Under the pieces are notes generated by a model, which worked only from the letters and a program-made list of their open reading frames with translations, made no database searches and was not told the origin of the DNA. Position numbers and translations under genes: made by a program. 64,000 nt of DNA from Paenibacillus lupini (GTDB taxonomy: Bacteria > Bacillota > Bacilli > Paenibacillales > Paenibacillaceae): the NCBI RefSeq assembly GCF_011761355.1, contig NZ_JAASRW010000008.1:119504-183503 (forward strand). Reading direction: 5' to 3'. Below, one piece after another: positions 8,775 through 18,212 of the stretch (position 1 is the stretch's first letter; every line of letters begins with the position of its first letter).

Positions 8775-9539
8775 TTAATGCTGTTCGCCATGCTCTTCAT
8801 GCACAATTGCTTGTGACATGTATACCATCGTCAGCATACAGAATACGAATGCTTGTATTGCACCTACGAATACGCTGAAACCTTGCCACACGACAAGCGC
8901 TGGAATACCCCAAACACCCATCCCGAGGATTACGGCAATCATGACCTCGCCTGCGAAGATGTTACCGTAAAGACGCAAAGCAAGCGACAACGGTTTCGAT
9001 ACTTCTTTGATCAATGCGAGTGGCAGGAAGAGCCAATGCGGTTCAACATAGTGTTTCAGGTAATGCTTCGTGTTAAGTCGAAGACCTTCGATATGCGTCA
9101 AGAGGACTACGATAATTGTCAAAGCGCCTGTTACTGCAACATCCGCTGTTGGTGATTTCCACCATGCAATATGTGCTTCTTCTTCTCCGTCCAGGAAAAG
9201 ATCCATTCCAAGGAATGTTGCACCGTGATGCACTTCAGTGACAATTCCAAGCGGTAAGCCCAGCATATCACCCACAAAAATATACATAATCAGGGTAAGA
9301 CCGAGGATAAGATATGGACGGCCTTTCTTGAGGTCCATAGACGTACCGATAATGTTCTGAACGAATTCGATAACCCACTCCAAGAAATTCTGAAGCTTCG
9401 TCGGATTCGTAACCGAGATGTTTCTCACTGCCAGCTTCGCAAGAACAAAGACTAAGATGCTAGTGATCAAAATCATAGCGATTACGGCCAAATCAAACTC
9501 GATTCCAGCTACATGAACGATAGGAGAAATATGATCCAT
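8775..9539 (-). CDS. atpB: ATP synthase Fo subunit a
   Basis: The stator membrane subunit that forms the proton half-channels against the c-ring. It is 254 residues with five or six membrane helices; the essential arginine is in SLALRLYGNIFAGE, and the preceding helix carries LPLALIKEVSKPLS. The ATG at 9539 has a GGGGTGA site. It is three bases downstream of atpI, as usual in Firmicutes. Confidence 0.97.
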   Translation of the reverse strand: MDHISPIVHVAGIEFDLAVIAMILITSILVFVLAKLAVRNISVTNPTKLQNFLEWVIEFVQNIIGTSMDLKKGRPYLILGLTLIMYIFVGDMLGLPLGIVTEVHHGATFLGMDLFLDGEEEAHIAWWKSPTADVAVTGALTIIVVLLTHIEGLRLNTKHYLKHYVEPHWLFLPLALIKEVSKPLSLALRLYGNIFAGEVMIAVILGMGVWGIPALVVWQGFSVFVGAIQAFVFCMLTMVYMSQAIVHEEHGEQH

Positions 9540-9542
9540 TAG

Positions 9543-9950
9543 TTATTTTTCACCCCTTTCATCGGTAGGATTTGACGCCATCAACTTTCGTCTGGACAAA
9601 AATCCCAGTATGAGTGTTGCCAATTGTGCGACAAATAATCCGGCAACAGTCGCTGAAAGCTGAAACGTGTATGTTTGTGTCGCAATCACAACTGCCAATA
9701 ACGCGATGCATGCTCGGGTGAAAAAGCCGATATTCATCCTTTTCGTACCTTGCACAGCAGCATTCGCCCCGATCTTCGTAACCTTCCAGCCAAGAAGTCT
9801 TGCATTCACCAGACTGGCCGCTCCTCCGATCATAAGCCCGCCCCACCAGCTTTCATAGTCGGGCAGTAAAGCCCAAGCGATACAGCATAGGGACATGAAT
9901 AAGAAAGTAACTCTTGTAACGGCTTTCAAGTGGGCCGACAAATCGTCCAT
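9543..9950 (-). CDS. atpI: ATP synthase subunit I
   Basis: A small membrane protein of the AtpI family, thought to help c-ring assembly. It is 135 residues with four hydrophobic helices (around 13-30, 34-50, 75-92 and 98-116) and a conserved RLLGWKVTKIG-type loop between the second and third. Its ATG overlaps the stop of the preceding atpZ by one base. Sequence conservation in this family is low, so the call relies on topology and position. Confidence 0.88.
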   Translation of the reverse strand: MDDLSAHLKAVTRVTFLFMSLCCIAWALLPDYESWWGGLMIGGAASLVNARLLGWKVTKIGANAAVQGTKRMNIGFFTRACIALLAVVIATQTYTFQLSATVAGLFVAQLATLILGFLSRRKLMASNPTDERGEK

Positions 9951-10225
9951 TATTTCGCTTTGCCTCCCGCAAACGTCCGAATCAGGAATATGACCGTAAT
10001 GATGCCTACTGCAAGTCCCGTGACTAAACCGATAATGGAATAGTATTCGGTACCGTTTGCAAGATCGGCTTTATGACCGAGCCAGTAGCCAAGCCCCAGA
10101 CATGCGGCTAGATCGGCCCCAATAGTGCCGACCAATCCCATCGCTCTCCAAGGGTCGTCTCCGAAACTGCCATGATCCGACTTATTCTGATTCTCTTTAG
10201 ACGGTTGTTCTTTGGATGGATCCAT
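9950..10225 (-). CDS. atpZ: AtpZ/AtpI-family membrane protein at the head of the atp operon
   Basis: A 91-residue protein with a charged hydrophilic N-terminus to about residue 25 and two membrane helices (around 30-50 and 62-84). This is the pattern of the AtpZ family, which lies first in many atp operons and is linked with c-ring assembly and Mg2+/Ca2+ effects. DPWRAMGLVGTIGADLAACL is typical of its first helix. The ATG at 10225 follows GGAGTGATTCCGC. The operon promoter lies just upstream. Confidence 0.85.
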   Translation of the reverse strand: MDPSKEQPSKENQNKSDHGSFGDDPWRAMGLVGTIGADLAACLGLGYWLGHKADLANGTEYYSIIGLVTGLAVGIITVIFLIRTFAGGKAK

Positions 10226-10251
10226 GCGGAATCACTCCAAAACTCTCATTT

Positions 10252-10281
10252 ATTTTATCGAAGCTGTTAAACTTTTGTCAA
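10252..10281 (-). promoter_or_regulatory. Sigma-A promoter of the atp operon
   Basis: TTGACA (10276-10281), an 18-bp spacer and TAAAAT (10252-10257) on the minus strand, about 30 bp upstream of the atpZ start. Confidence 0.7.
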
Positions 10282-10316
10282 TTCATTTAAATTCAAACAT
10301 TTAGTGAACAGCGGCC

Positions 10317-10345
10317 CGAAAATCCTTATAAATAAAGGATTTTCC
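10317..10345. terminator. Possible terminator after wecB
   Basis: The inverted repeat AAAATCCTT/AAGGATTTT around a 7-nt loop lies between the wecB stop and the atp promoter. The T run after the stem is short, so termination is likely but not certain. Confidence 0.45.
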
Positions 10346-10413
10346 GAACGCTAAACCGTACAGTACCACTGTATGCTGTACATTGCTTATCTAGCAGCTG
10401 TCCGCTTGTGAAA

Positions 10414-11562
10414 CTATGAACGTTGTGTGAACGTCTCAGGCCGCTCGCTAGTTCTGCCAAAATGATGCAAAATCGCTTGTACAATGCGGACGGAAGCTTG
10501 TCCGTCACCGTAAGGATTGGCAGATTTGCTCATTTTTTCGTACAAGGCAACATCATTAAGAAGCGCACGTGCACGACTGTATACTTGCTCTTCATCCGTA
10601 CCTACCAGCTCAAGTGTGCCCGCCTCGATACCTTCTGGACGTTCTGTTGTATCACGAAGCACAAGTGTTGGCACGCCAAAGGATGGTGCTTCTTCCTGTA
10701 AACCGCCAGAATCCGTCAAAATCATATACGCATGAGGATAGAAATTATGGAATTCAAATACATCAAGCGGCTCAATTAATTGAATGCGCGGATGATTGCC
10801 TAGAATTTCGTTAGCCGGTTCTCTAACAGCCGGGTTCGGGTGAACCGCATACACGATCGCTACATCTTCATGCTCGTCAGCAATCCGTTTCACGGCGCGG
10901 AAAATATTACGATGCGGCTCGCCAAGCGCTTCACGGCGATGTGCTGTCATCAGAATCATACGTTTGCCCTTCGCCCATTCAATAACGGGATGGGAGAACG
11001 ATGGATCTACCGTGTATTGGAATACGTCAGTTGCCGTATTGCCAGTCACATAGATCGAAGCTTCCGACTTGTTCTCTTTGCGCAGATTGCCTGCCGACCA
11101 TTCCGTAGGTGCAAAATGAACATCCGACAGAACGCCTGCGAGCTGGCGGTTCATCTCTTCCGGATATGGCGAGAGCTTATTCCATGTGCGGAGACCAGCT
11201 TCGACATGACCAACTTGAATCTGCTTCAGGAAGGAAGCATAGCTGGCGAGAAATGTCGTCTGCGTGTCGCCATGCACAAGCACGATATCCGGCTTTGCTT
11301 CTGTAAGCACAGGATCAAGACCTTCCAGAACACGGACGGTCGTCTCAGTCAGTGTCTGGCGGTCTTTCATGACATTCAGATCATAGTTGGGCTGGATCTC
11401 AAAGAAATCAAGCACTTGGTCCAGCATTTGGCGGTGCTGTGCCGTTACACATACGATCGATTCGATCTGATCAGAATGCTTGTTTAATTCCAGCACGAGC
11501 GGAGCCATCTTTACAGCTTCCGGACGGGTACCAAAAATCGTCATTACTTTCAGTTTGGACAA
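10414..11562 (-). CDS. wecB: UDP-N-acetylglucosamine 2-epimerase (non-hydrolysing)
   Basis: Interconverts UDP-GlcNAc and UDP-ManNAc in the cytoplasm, supplying ManNAc for teichoic-acid linkage units or surface polysaccharide. The N-terminus KVMTIFGTRPEAVKMAPL, VHGDTQTTFLASYAS, HVEAGLRTW, TAHRREALGEP and TDSGGLQEEAPSFGVPTLVLR are all family signatures. It is 382 residues. The start is TTG (11562) with AGGAGTGAG upstream, matching the family N-terminus. It lies between upp and the atp operon, where B. subtilis does not carry mnaA. Confidence 0.96.
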   Translation of the reverse strand: MSKLKVMTIFGTRPEAVKMAPLVLELNKHSDQIESIVCVTAQHRQMLDQVLDFFEIQPNYDLNVMKDRQTLTETTVRVLEGLDPVLTEAKPDIVLVHGDTQTTFLASYASFLKQIQVGHVEAGLRTWNKLSPYPEEMNRQLAGVLSDVHFAPTEWSAGNLRKENKSEASIYVTGNTATDVFQYTVDPSFSHPVIEWAKGKRMILMTAHRREALGEPHRNIFRAVKRIADEHEDVAIVYAVHPNPAVREPANEILGNHPRIQLIEPLDVFEFHNFYPHAYMILTDSGGLQEEAPSFGVPTLVLRDTTERPEGIEAGTLELVGTDEEQVYSRARALLNDVALYEKMSKSANPYGDGQASVRIVQAILHHFGRTSERPETFTQRS

Positions 11563-11653
11563 AACAACTCACTCCTAAAATGAATAGTTGCCTAAATCGC
11601 TCGATTAGAGAGCAATTTGTGACAATTCATACTTCGAAATCTGTTTGCTTATA

Positions 11654-12283
11654 TTAATTCGTGCCGAACAACCGGTCTCCGGCATCGCCGAGACCTGGCA
11701 CGATGTAGCCTTTTTCATTCAAGGCATCATCCAAAGCGGCCAGATAAATATCAATGTCAGGATGAGCATCCTGTACCGCCTTCACGCCTTCCGGCGCTGC
11801 AATAAGGCACATCAGCCTTATCTGATCACAGCCGCGTTTCTTCAGCGAGTTGATGGCTGCAATAGCTGAGCCGCCTGTAGCAAGCATCGGATCGATAACA
11901 ATCAGTTGGCGGTTAGCTGCGTCTGTCGGCAGATTAATGTAATATTCCAAAGGCTGAAGTGTTTCGTGGTCACGGACAAGGCCGATATGTCCAACCTTTG
12001 CAGCCGGAATCAGCTTCAGCATCCCTTCTACCATACCAAGGCCCGCACGCAGGATCGGAATAAGTCCAAGCATCCGACCGGAGACGACTTTTGCTTCCGT
12101 CGTTGCGACTGGCGTCTCAACCGTAATGGTATCAAGGGGGATATCTCTTGTAATTTCATAAGCCATCAAGGTGGCTACTTCGTCAACCAGTTCACGAAAA
12201 TCCTTCGTATTGGTATCTTTGTTTCTAATAAATGTCAGCTTATGCTGAATCAATGGATGGTCGCATATAACCACTTTGCTCAT
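11654..12283 (-). CDS. upp: Uracil phosphoribosyltransferase
   Basis: Salvages uracil by joining it to PRPP to give UMP. The PRPP loop VIDPMLATGGSA and the uracil-binding C-terminus YIVPGLGDAGDRLFGTN are intact. It is 209 residues, as in B. subtilis. The ATG at 12283 has AGGAGGAAT upstream. In B. subtilis glyA lies directly upstream of upp; here the opp transporter separates them. Confidence 0.97.
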   Translation of the reverse strand: MSKVVICDHPLIQHKLTFIRNKDTNTKDFRELVDEVATLMAYEITRDIPLDTITVETPVATTEAKVVSGRMLGLIPILRAGLGMVEGMLKLIPAAKVGHIGLVRDHETLQPLEYYINLPTDAANRQLIVIDPMLATGGSAIAAINSLKKRGCDQIRLMCLIAAPEGVKAVQDAHPDIDIYLAALDDALNEKGYIVPGLGDAGDRLFGTN

Positions 12284-12416
12284 GGAGCGTAATTCCTCCT
12301 GTGTGAAAATGTTATCCCTATAGTCTTGGACACAATCCCGTTAATTATATCACTCTGCCCCCTCTGATGCATCCAGTGTTTTATGGCTATATAAAGACAG
12401 ATTAACTACAAAAAAA

Positions 12417-12449
12417 AGGACGAAACAGAAGTAACTTCTGCTTCGTCCT
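12417..12449 (-). terminator. Terminator of the opp operon
   Basis: AGGACGAAGCAGAAG pairs with CTTCTG-TTTCGTCCT around a TTAC loop, with one mismatch, followed on the minus strand by a run of T. It lies between the oppF stop and upp. Confidence 0.85.
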
Positions 12450-12455
12450 GTAAAA

Positions 12456-13418
12456 TTATACCGATGCGTAGTGACAGGAAGCATAATGCCCCTTTTTCAC
12501 CTCTACCAGCTTAGGTTCTACTGTCTTACATTTATCCGTTGCCATCGGGCAGCGGGTATGGAATTGACAGCCTGAAGGCGGGTTAATCGGGCTCGGCAAA
12601 TCGCCGGTCAGCACAATTCGCTCCCGGGTTGCTTCAATTTCTGGATCTGGAATCGGATTAGCCGAAAGCAGAGCGCGTGTATACGGGTGCGCTGGGCTGC
12701 CATACAACTCGCTGCTCTCCGCGAGCTCAACGATTTTACCCAAGTACATAACTGCAACACGGTCACTGATATGCTTAACCATCGACAAGTCATGGGCAAT
12801 GAACAAGTAAGTCAGGCCCATTTTGCGTTGCAAATCCTGCATCAGGTTAACGACCTGTGCTTGGATCGATACGTCAAGCGCCGAGATTGGCTCGTCCGCG
12901 ATAATAAACTTCGGATCGACTGCAAGTGCACGGGCAATACCAATACGCTGACGCTGGCCGCCTGAGAACTCATGCGGGTAACGGGTAGCGTGGTCAGGAT
13001 TTAGACCTACCAGATCAAGAAGATCCTCAACTCTCCGTTTACGCTCAGCACGGCTTGCTGCCAAACCATGAATATCAAGCGCCTCACCGATTACATCAGT
13101 AATCGTCATCCGTGGGTTTAGTGATGCGTACGGGTCTTGGAAAATCATCTGCATATCGCGGCGCATCTGCTTGAGCTTAGCGCCTTTCAGTTTGTAGATA
13201 TCTTCACCGTTAAACGTGACACTGCCGCTGGTAGGCTCGTACAAACGCAAGATCGTACGTCCTGCTGTCGACTTACCACAGCCGGATTCGCCAACGACAC
13301 CAACCGTCTCGCCTTTTGCGATGGAGAAGTCGATCTCGTTGACCGCCTTCAGAATATTGCCTCCGCCCAAGTTAAAGAACTTGCGCAGATTATTAACCTT
13401 TACTAACGGCTCACTCAT
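12456..13418 (-). CDS. oppF: Oligopeptide ABC transporter ATP-binding protein OppF
   Basis: One of two cytoplasmic ATPases that power peptide uptake through OppBC. Walker A GESGCGKS is at residues 43-50, the signature FSGGQRQRIGIARAL and Walker B FIIADEPIS follow, and the C-terminal oligopeptide-transporter domain has the cysteine-rich PPSGCQFHTRCPMA segment typical of Opp/Dpp ATPases. It is 320 residues. Its ATG overlaps the oppD stop as ATGA. Last gene of the operon. Confidence 0.95.
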   Translation of the reverse strand: MSEPLVKVNNLRKFFNLGGGNILKAVNEIDFSIAKGETVGVVGESGCGKSTAGRTILRLYEPTSGSVTFNGEDIYKLKGAKLKQMRRDMQMIFQDPYASLNPRMTITDVIGEALDIHGLAASRAERKRRVEDLLDLVGLNPDHATRYPHEFSGGQRQRIGIARALAVDPKFIIADEPISALDVSIQAQVVNLMQDLQRKMGLTYLFIAHDLSMVKHISDRVAVMYLGKIVELAESSELYGSPAHPYTRALLSANPIPDPEIEATRERIVLTGDLPSPINPPSGCQFHTRCPMATDKCKTVEPKLVEVKKGHYASCHYASV

Positions 13419-14422
13419 ACGGATACCTCCTGTTTCGCAGGCTTCGCGTACGGATGTGCCATCCAGCAGGCCGAAGTATGTGACTCATTACCGTCTACTG
13501 GCAGAAGCTCCGGATCATTGTCAATGCAGACACGCATCGCTTCATCGCAACGCGCGCAGAAGCTGCAGCCAGCCGGCGGCTTGATCAGATCCGGCGGTGT
13601 ACCAAAGATCGGAATAAGCGGCTCATCTTTTCTTTGATCAAGACGAGGCACAGAACGAAGCAGACCTTTGGTATAAGGATGCTTCGGATTTTTGAAGATT
13701 TCCCATTTCGTGCCGCTCTCAACAACTTTACCTGCATACATAACAATAACGCGGTCGCAAATATCCGCTACAACGCCAAGGTCATGCGTAATCAGGATAA
13801 TTGATGTACCCATACGCTCCTGCAGATCTTTCATCACGCGCAGGATTTGCGCCTGAATCGTAACATCAAGCGCTGTTGTTGGCTCGTCCGCAATAAGAAG
13901 CGAAGGATTACATGCAAGCGCAATGGCAATCATGCCACGCTGACGCATACCACCGGAGAACTCATGCGGGTATTGATTAAAGCGTGCTGCAGGGTTTGGA
14001 ATACCAACGAGACTTAGCATTTCAATTGCACGGGCACGAGCAGCCGAAGCGCTCATGTTCTGATGCTTAATAAGACCTTCTGTAATCTGACGGCCAATTG
14101 TAAGCGTTGGGTTAAGCGAGGTCATCGGATCCTGGAAGATCATACCCATCTCTTTACCGCGGATGTTCTCCATCTCTTTGGCCGTCTTGGACAAAATTTC
14201 TTGCCCTTTGAACATAATCGAACCGCTTGTCATCGCAGGCGGGCTTGGGATAAGGCGCATCAGCGTTTGAGCAGTTACGGATTTACCACAGCCGGACTCA
14301 CCAACGATTGCTACTGCTTCGCCTTTATTTATATGAAAGTTAACACCGCGTACCGCTTGTACAGTACCGCCGCGAACCTTGAAATTAACACGAAGATCAT
14401 TCACTTCGAGCAAACGTTCCAT
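13415..14422 (-). CDS. oppD: Oligopeptide ABC transporter ATP-binding protein OppD
   Basis: The partner ATPase of OppF. Walker A GESGCGKS is at residues 41-48, with signature FSGGMRQRGMIAIAL and Walker B LLIADEPTTALD. The C-terminus has the PPAGCSFCARCDEAM cysteine cluster of the family. It is 335 residues. The ATG at 14422 follows AGGAGGTG. It starts 11 bases after oppC and overlaps oppF. Confidence 0.95.
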   Translation of the reverse strand: MERLLEVNDLRVNFKVRGGTVQAVRGVNFHINKGEAVAIVGESGCGKSVTAQTLMRLIPSPPAMTSGSIMFKGQEILSKTAKEMENIRGKEMGMIFQDPMTSLNPTLTIGRQITEGLIKHQNMSASAARARAIEMLSLVGIPNPAARFNQYPHEFSGGMRQRGMIAIALACNPSLLIADEPTTALDVTIQAQILRVMKDLQERMGTSIILITHDLGVVADICDRVIVMYAGKVVESGTKWEIFKNPKHPYTKGLLRSVPRLDQRKDEPLIPIFGTPPDLIKPPAGCSFCARCDEAMRVCIDNDPELLPVDGNESHTSACWMAHPYAKPAKQEVSV

Positions 14423-14433
14423 TGTTGCACCTC

Positions 14434-15357
14434 CTACTTTTTCATCTTCGGATCAAGTGCGTCACGCAGGCCGTCACCGAAAATATTAAAGCAAAGCATG
14501 GTCAAGCTGATCAGCGTTGCCGGGAACAGCATCCGCCATGGATATACAGTCATCGCCTTAATGGCGTCATTAATCAAAGTACCAAGAGACGCGGCCGGCG
14601 ATTGAACGCCAAGGCCAAGGAAGCTCAAGAATGCTTCCGCGAAAATTGCGTTTGGCACCGTCATCGTAATCGTAACGATAATCGGACCCATCGCATTAGG
14701 GATAAGATGCTTAAGTAAAATCCGTGACGGACCTGCACCAAGGGAACGTGCCGCCAGGACATACTCTTGATTTTTCAGCTGCATAATTTGACCGCGGACG
14801 ATCCACGCCATATTAATCCAGCCGGTAATACTTAAAGCTACGATAATGGTAAACATGCTCGGTTCCATAACAACGATAAGCAGGATAACGACGAGCAAGC
14901 TTGGAATCGAGTATAAAATTTCACAGAAACGGTTCAGAACTTCATCGACTTTACCGCCGAAATAACCCATAATCCCGCCCATAATAACACCAACAACAAG
15001 GTCAACAAGAGCGGCGTAAATACCAACTTGAAGGGAAATACCTGAACCCATCCAAGTTCTTGAGAACATATCACGTCCAAGACTATCCGTTCCGAACCAA
15101 TGGTCCGAGGAAGGAGCCATGTTAGTTGATTGAAGATCCTGCGTCCTATAATCATGTGTCGCAATCAATTGGCCAAAGATCGTCACGAGGATGATAAAGG
15201 CTAATATCCAAAGGCTGATCATCGCCATACGGTTTGTTTTCAGGCGCAGCCAAGCGTCCTTCCAAGCAGAAATACTCTCTCGGACAACGATCTCGCCTTG
15301 CTTCTCGTCTTGGCTCAGCTTCTCGAAATCACTAGGTGTAAGTGTTTGTTCCTTCAT
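14434..15357 (-). CDS. oppC: Oligopeptide ABC transporter permease OppC
   Basis: A membrane permease subunit with about six helices. A long cytoplasmic N-terminus precedes the first helix (residues 44-65), followed by the OppC N-terminal motif HWFGTDSLGRDMFSR. The EAA loop reads AARSLGAGPSRILLKHLIPN. It is 307 residues. The ATG at 15357 lies three bases after the oppB stop. Confidence 0.95.
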   Translation of the reverse strand: MKEQTLTPSDFEKLSQDEKQGEIVVRESISAWKDAWLRLKTNRMAMISLWILAFIILVTIFGQLIATHDYRTQDLQSTNMAPSSDHWFGTDSLGRDMFSRTWMGSGISLQVGIYAALVDLVVGVIMGGIMGYFGGKVDEVLNRFCEILYSIPSLLVVILLIVVMEPSMFTIIVALSITGWINMAWIVRGQIMQLKNQEYVLAARSLGAGPSRILLKHLIPNAMGPIIVTITMTVPNAIFAEAFLSFLGLGVQSPAASLGTLINDAIKAMTVYPWRMLFPATLISLTMLCFNIFGDGLRDALDPKMKK

Positions 15358-15360
15358 CTA

Positions 15361-16293
15361 TTAGCCCCCCTTCCCGCGACTTAGTTTAATACGTGGATCT
15401 ACAAAGCCGTAAGCGATATCCGTAAGGAAACGCGCCAGCATAAGGATTACAGCATAGAACAGCGTCAGGCCCATAATGAGCGTGTAGTCGCGGTTCGTAA
15501 TACTGTTGACGAAAAATTTACCCAAGCCGCCGATACCGAAAATCTGCTCGATTACGACAGAGCCTGTAATGATGTTCGCCGTCATCGGGCCGATATAAGT
15601 AACTACCGGCAGGATCGCATTACGAAGGGCATGGCGAACCAGGATAACACGGCCGGACAAGCCTTTAGCCCGGGCTGTCTTCATGTAATCGGCACTAAGT
15701 ACCTCTAGCATGCTTGAACGTACAAGACGCGCGATAAATGCAGCCGGAAGGAACGACAATGCCAGGACCGGCATAATAAAGTCGGTCGGGTCATTCAAGC
15801 CTGCTACGTCTAGCACACGCAATTTGACGCCAAATATCCACTGTAAGCCTGTAGCCACAACGAAGTTCGGAATCGATACGCCAATTACGGCAATCAAAAT
15901 CGTAAAGCCATCAAGAAACTTGCGGTGGTTAAGCGCAGCAATCAAACCGAACAGCACACCTGCTGCAACCGCCACGATAATGGCGAATATACCGATTTGA
16001 AGCGAGTAAATAAAGCCGGTCTTAATAATGTCAATAACGGTAACATACTGTTGCTTCATGGACGTTCCAAGGTCAAAGTGAATCAGGTTGTTCATGTAAT
16101 GCAAATATTGAACGCCCAGCGGATCATTAAGTCCATATTCCTCATTCAAGCGCTCTTGGATGGCAGCAGGAATGTTTTTCTCACTTTGAAACGGGTTGCC
16201 CGGAATGGCCTTCATCAGAAAAAAAGTGGCCGAAGCCAGCACGAAGATCGAAACGAGCATGAACAACAGTTTCTGAAGAACGTAACGAACCAA
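15361..16293 (-). CDS. oppB: Oligopeptide ABC transporter permease OppB
   Basis: The second permease subunit, with an N-terminal helix, a periplasmic loop and five further helices. The EAA loop reads TARAKGLSGRVILVRHALRN, and the C-terminus YGFVDPRIKL is typical. It is 310 residues. The start is a TTG at 16293 with AGGAGGTG nine bases upstream. A 266-bp gap with a hairpin and a tandem duplication separates it from oppA. Confidence 0.95.
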   Translation of the reverse strand: MVRYVLQKLLFMLVSIFVLASATFFLMKAIPGNPFQSEKNIPAAIQERLNEEYGLNDPLGVQYLHYMNNLIHFDLGTSMKQQYVTVIDIIKTGFIYSLQIGIFAIIVAVAAGVLFGLIAALNHRKFLDGFTILIAVIGVSIPNFVVATGLQWIFGVKLRVLDVAGLNDPTDFIMPVLALSFLPAAFIARLVRSSMLEVLSADYMKTARAKGLSGRVILVRHALRNAILPVVTYIGPMTANIITGSVVIEQIFGIGGLGKFFVNSITNRDYTLIMGLTLFYAVILMLARFLTDIAYGFVDPRIKLSRGKGG

Positions 16294-16320
16294 ACGCTAT
16301 GGCACCTCCTAAAATGAATG

Positions 16321-16468
16321 ATCACCAAAATAGCTATGTTTAGAGCTATGCTATTGTGATGATTCATTACTACGTAAGCATAAGCTCCTAAAAAAAATTA
16401 TCACCCAAACAGCTATTAGAGCTATCGCGATGATTCATTACTACGTAAGCAAAAGCTTTCAAAAATTT
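16321..16468. repeat. Imperfect tandem duplication upstream of oppB
   Basis: Two copies of a roughly 70-79 bp unit (about 16321-16399 and 16400-16468). An identical 23-bp block ending CTACGTAAGCA occurs at 16358-16380 and 16429-16451, and both copies carry ATCACC...TTAGAGCTAT before it. Copy 1 can also fold (ATCACCAAAATAGC against GCTATTGTGAT). It lies in the leader of oppBCDF mRNA. No coding function is seen. Confidence 0.8.
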
Positions 16469-16502
16469 AAATCCTTTAACTTACGAAAGTAAAAAGTGAA
16501 AG

Positions 16503-16537
16503 GGGATATATGCAGTCTCAATGGCCGCATATATCCC
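16503..16537 (-). terminator. Intercistronic hairpin after oppA (leaky terminator or mRNA stabiliser)
   Basis: GGGATATATGC (16503-16513) pairs perfectly with GCATATATCCC (16527-16537), followed on the minus strand by CTTTCACTTTTTAC. Hairpins here are common in binding-protein operons, where they let oppA be made in excess over the membrane genes. Confidence 0.7.
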
Positions 16538-16559
16538 GCATTCCGTAACGAGCAGTTAA

Positions 16560-18212
16560 TTATTTCGCTTCGTAATCTCCGCGATTGTAATCAATGTCGC
16601 CTTTGTAATCGATAAAGATGCCTTTGAATCCAGGCTTAATCATGTAAACAGTGCTGTAGTAGTAGATCGGCATAATCGCACGGTCTTTACCAACAACCAT
16701 TTCTTCCGCTTTGGACATAGCAGCCATACGTTTAGCTTGATCGTCTGTGCTGTATGCTTCTTTGATCAGAGCGTCATACTCAGGTTTTGCAAAGCCTGTA
16801 TTGTTGTTACCGCTCTTCGACGAGAACAGATCGATGAACGTCATAGGGTCATTGTAGTCAGCGCCCCAACCGCCGCGTGCCACATCATAGTTCAGGTGGT
16901 TACGATTGTCGAGGAATACGCCCCATTCTTGTTTGCTAACTTCGGTTTTGATACCGAGGTTTTTGCTCCACATTTCAGCAATTGCTTCTGCAACCGCTTG
17001 GTGCAGTTCATTCGTGTTGTAAGTCAGCTTAACAGTAGGCATTGCAGTCAGGCCTTCTTCAGCCAGACCTTCAGCAAGCAATTTTTTCGCTTCTGCGAGG
17101 TCTTCTTTGAAGTAAGCAGAATCCGGGTGTTCCGAACGGAAATCGTCTTTCTCGCCTTTAATACCAGGAGGAACGATACCGTATGCTGGCGTTTGACCGC
17201 CTTTTGTTACGTTGTCAACGATATCTTGACGGTTGATCGCCATCGAAAGCGCTTCACGTACTTTTACATTGCTGTATGGTTTAAGCGTTGTATTGAACAG
17301 GTAGTAGTAGATGCTTGCGCTGCCTTGAACTTTGAACTCATCCGCGTTGTTTTTCTTCAGCGTTGGGAATTGTTCGTTCGGGATCAGACCCGTAGGCATA
17401 CCAGCGAAATCAAGCTCGCCAGTTTGGTACATGCTCAGCTCAGTGTTCGAATCGTTAACTTCAGAGAAGACAACTTTCGTAAGCTTCACATCGTCTTTTG
17501 CATAGTAGTTGTCGTCTTTCACGAGTGTAATGGAGTTGTTCTTTTTCCACTCGCTCATTTTGAACGAACCGTTAGTGATCATAGTCGAAACATCAGTTGC
17601 CCATGCTTCGTTATCTTTCGCCGATTGGTGAACCGGGAAGAAGACTGTGAAGGACATCAGGCCGAGGAAGTAAGGAGTTGGCGAGTTCAGCTCAACTTGC
17701 AGCGTTTGCTCGTCAATTGCTTTTACTGCTACGTCGTCAGCTGTTACACCGTCAGCGCCAGTGTTGTAAGCTTCCGCGTTTTTGATGTAGTACAGCTGGT
17801 ATGCATATGCAGATGCTGCTGGTTTCAGGTTTGGATCAAGGGCGCGCTTCCACGCGTACTCGAAGTCGCCTGCTGTTACAGCGTCACCGTTGCTCCATTT
17901 CGCATCGTCGCGAATGGTGAAGGTATACGTTTTGCCGTCATCGGAAATTTTCCATTCCTTAGCCATGCCAGGAACAACGTCACCCTTATCGTCTTTACGA
18001 GTAAGGCCTTCGTACAAACCGTTTACAACAGTTGCAGATACTTGGTCTTGAACTTGTGCCGGGTCAAGAGATGGCGGTTCAGTTGCAAGGTTCATGCGGA
18101 ATACAGGTGCTTCGCTGCTTCCGGACTCTTCCTTAGGTGTACAGCCGACTGCTACGAGAGCCAGTGCCAGCAACACGGAGATCAATGTAAAGCCATGCTT
18201 CTTCTTCAACAT
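16560..18212 (-). CDS. oppA: Oligopeptide-binding lipoprotein OppA
   Basis: An extracytoplasmic lipoprotein that binds peptides for OppBCDF. The signal peptide ends in the lipobox LVAVGC (Cys24). The SBP family 5 signature follows: NLATEPPSLDPAQVQD, then NGLYEGLTRKDDKG and WKISDDGKTYTFTIRDDAKWSNGDAVTAGDF-type segments in order. It is 550 residues, close to B. subtilis OppA/DppE. It is first in the operon; the peptide could also be a signalling peptide, which sequence alone cannot settle. Confidence 0.95.
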   Translation of the reverse strand: MLKKKHGFTLISVLLALALVAVGCTPKEESGSSEAPVFRMNLATEPPSLDPAQVQDQVSATVVNGLYEGLTRKDDKGDVVPGMAKEWKISDDGKTYTFTIRDDAKWSNGDAVTAGDFEYAWKRALDPNLKPAASAYAYQLYYIKNAEAYNTGADGVTADDVAVKAIDEQTLQVELNSPTPYFLGLMSFTVFFPVHQSAKDNEAWATDVSTMITNGSFKMSEWKKNNSITLVKDDNYYAKDDVKLTKVVFSEVNDSNTELSMYQTGELDFAGMPTGLIPNEQFPTLKKNNADEFKVQGSASIYYYLFNTTLKPYSNVKVREALSMAINRQDIVDNVTKGGQTPAYGIVPPGIKGEKDDFRSEHPDSAYFKEDLAEAKKLLAEGLAEEGLTAMPTVKLTYNTNELHQAVAEAIAEMWSKNLGIKTEVSKQEWGVFLDNRNHLNYDVARGGWGADYNDPMTFIDLFSSKSGNNNTGFAKPEYDALIKEAYSTDDQAKRMAAMSKAEEMVVGKDRAIMPIYYYSTVYMIKPGFKGIFIDYKGDIDYNRGDYEAK

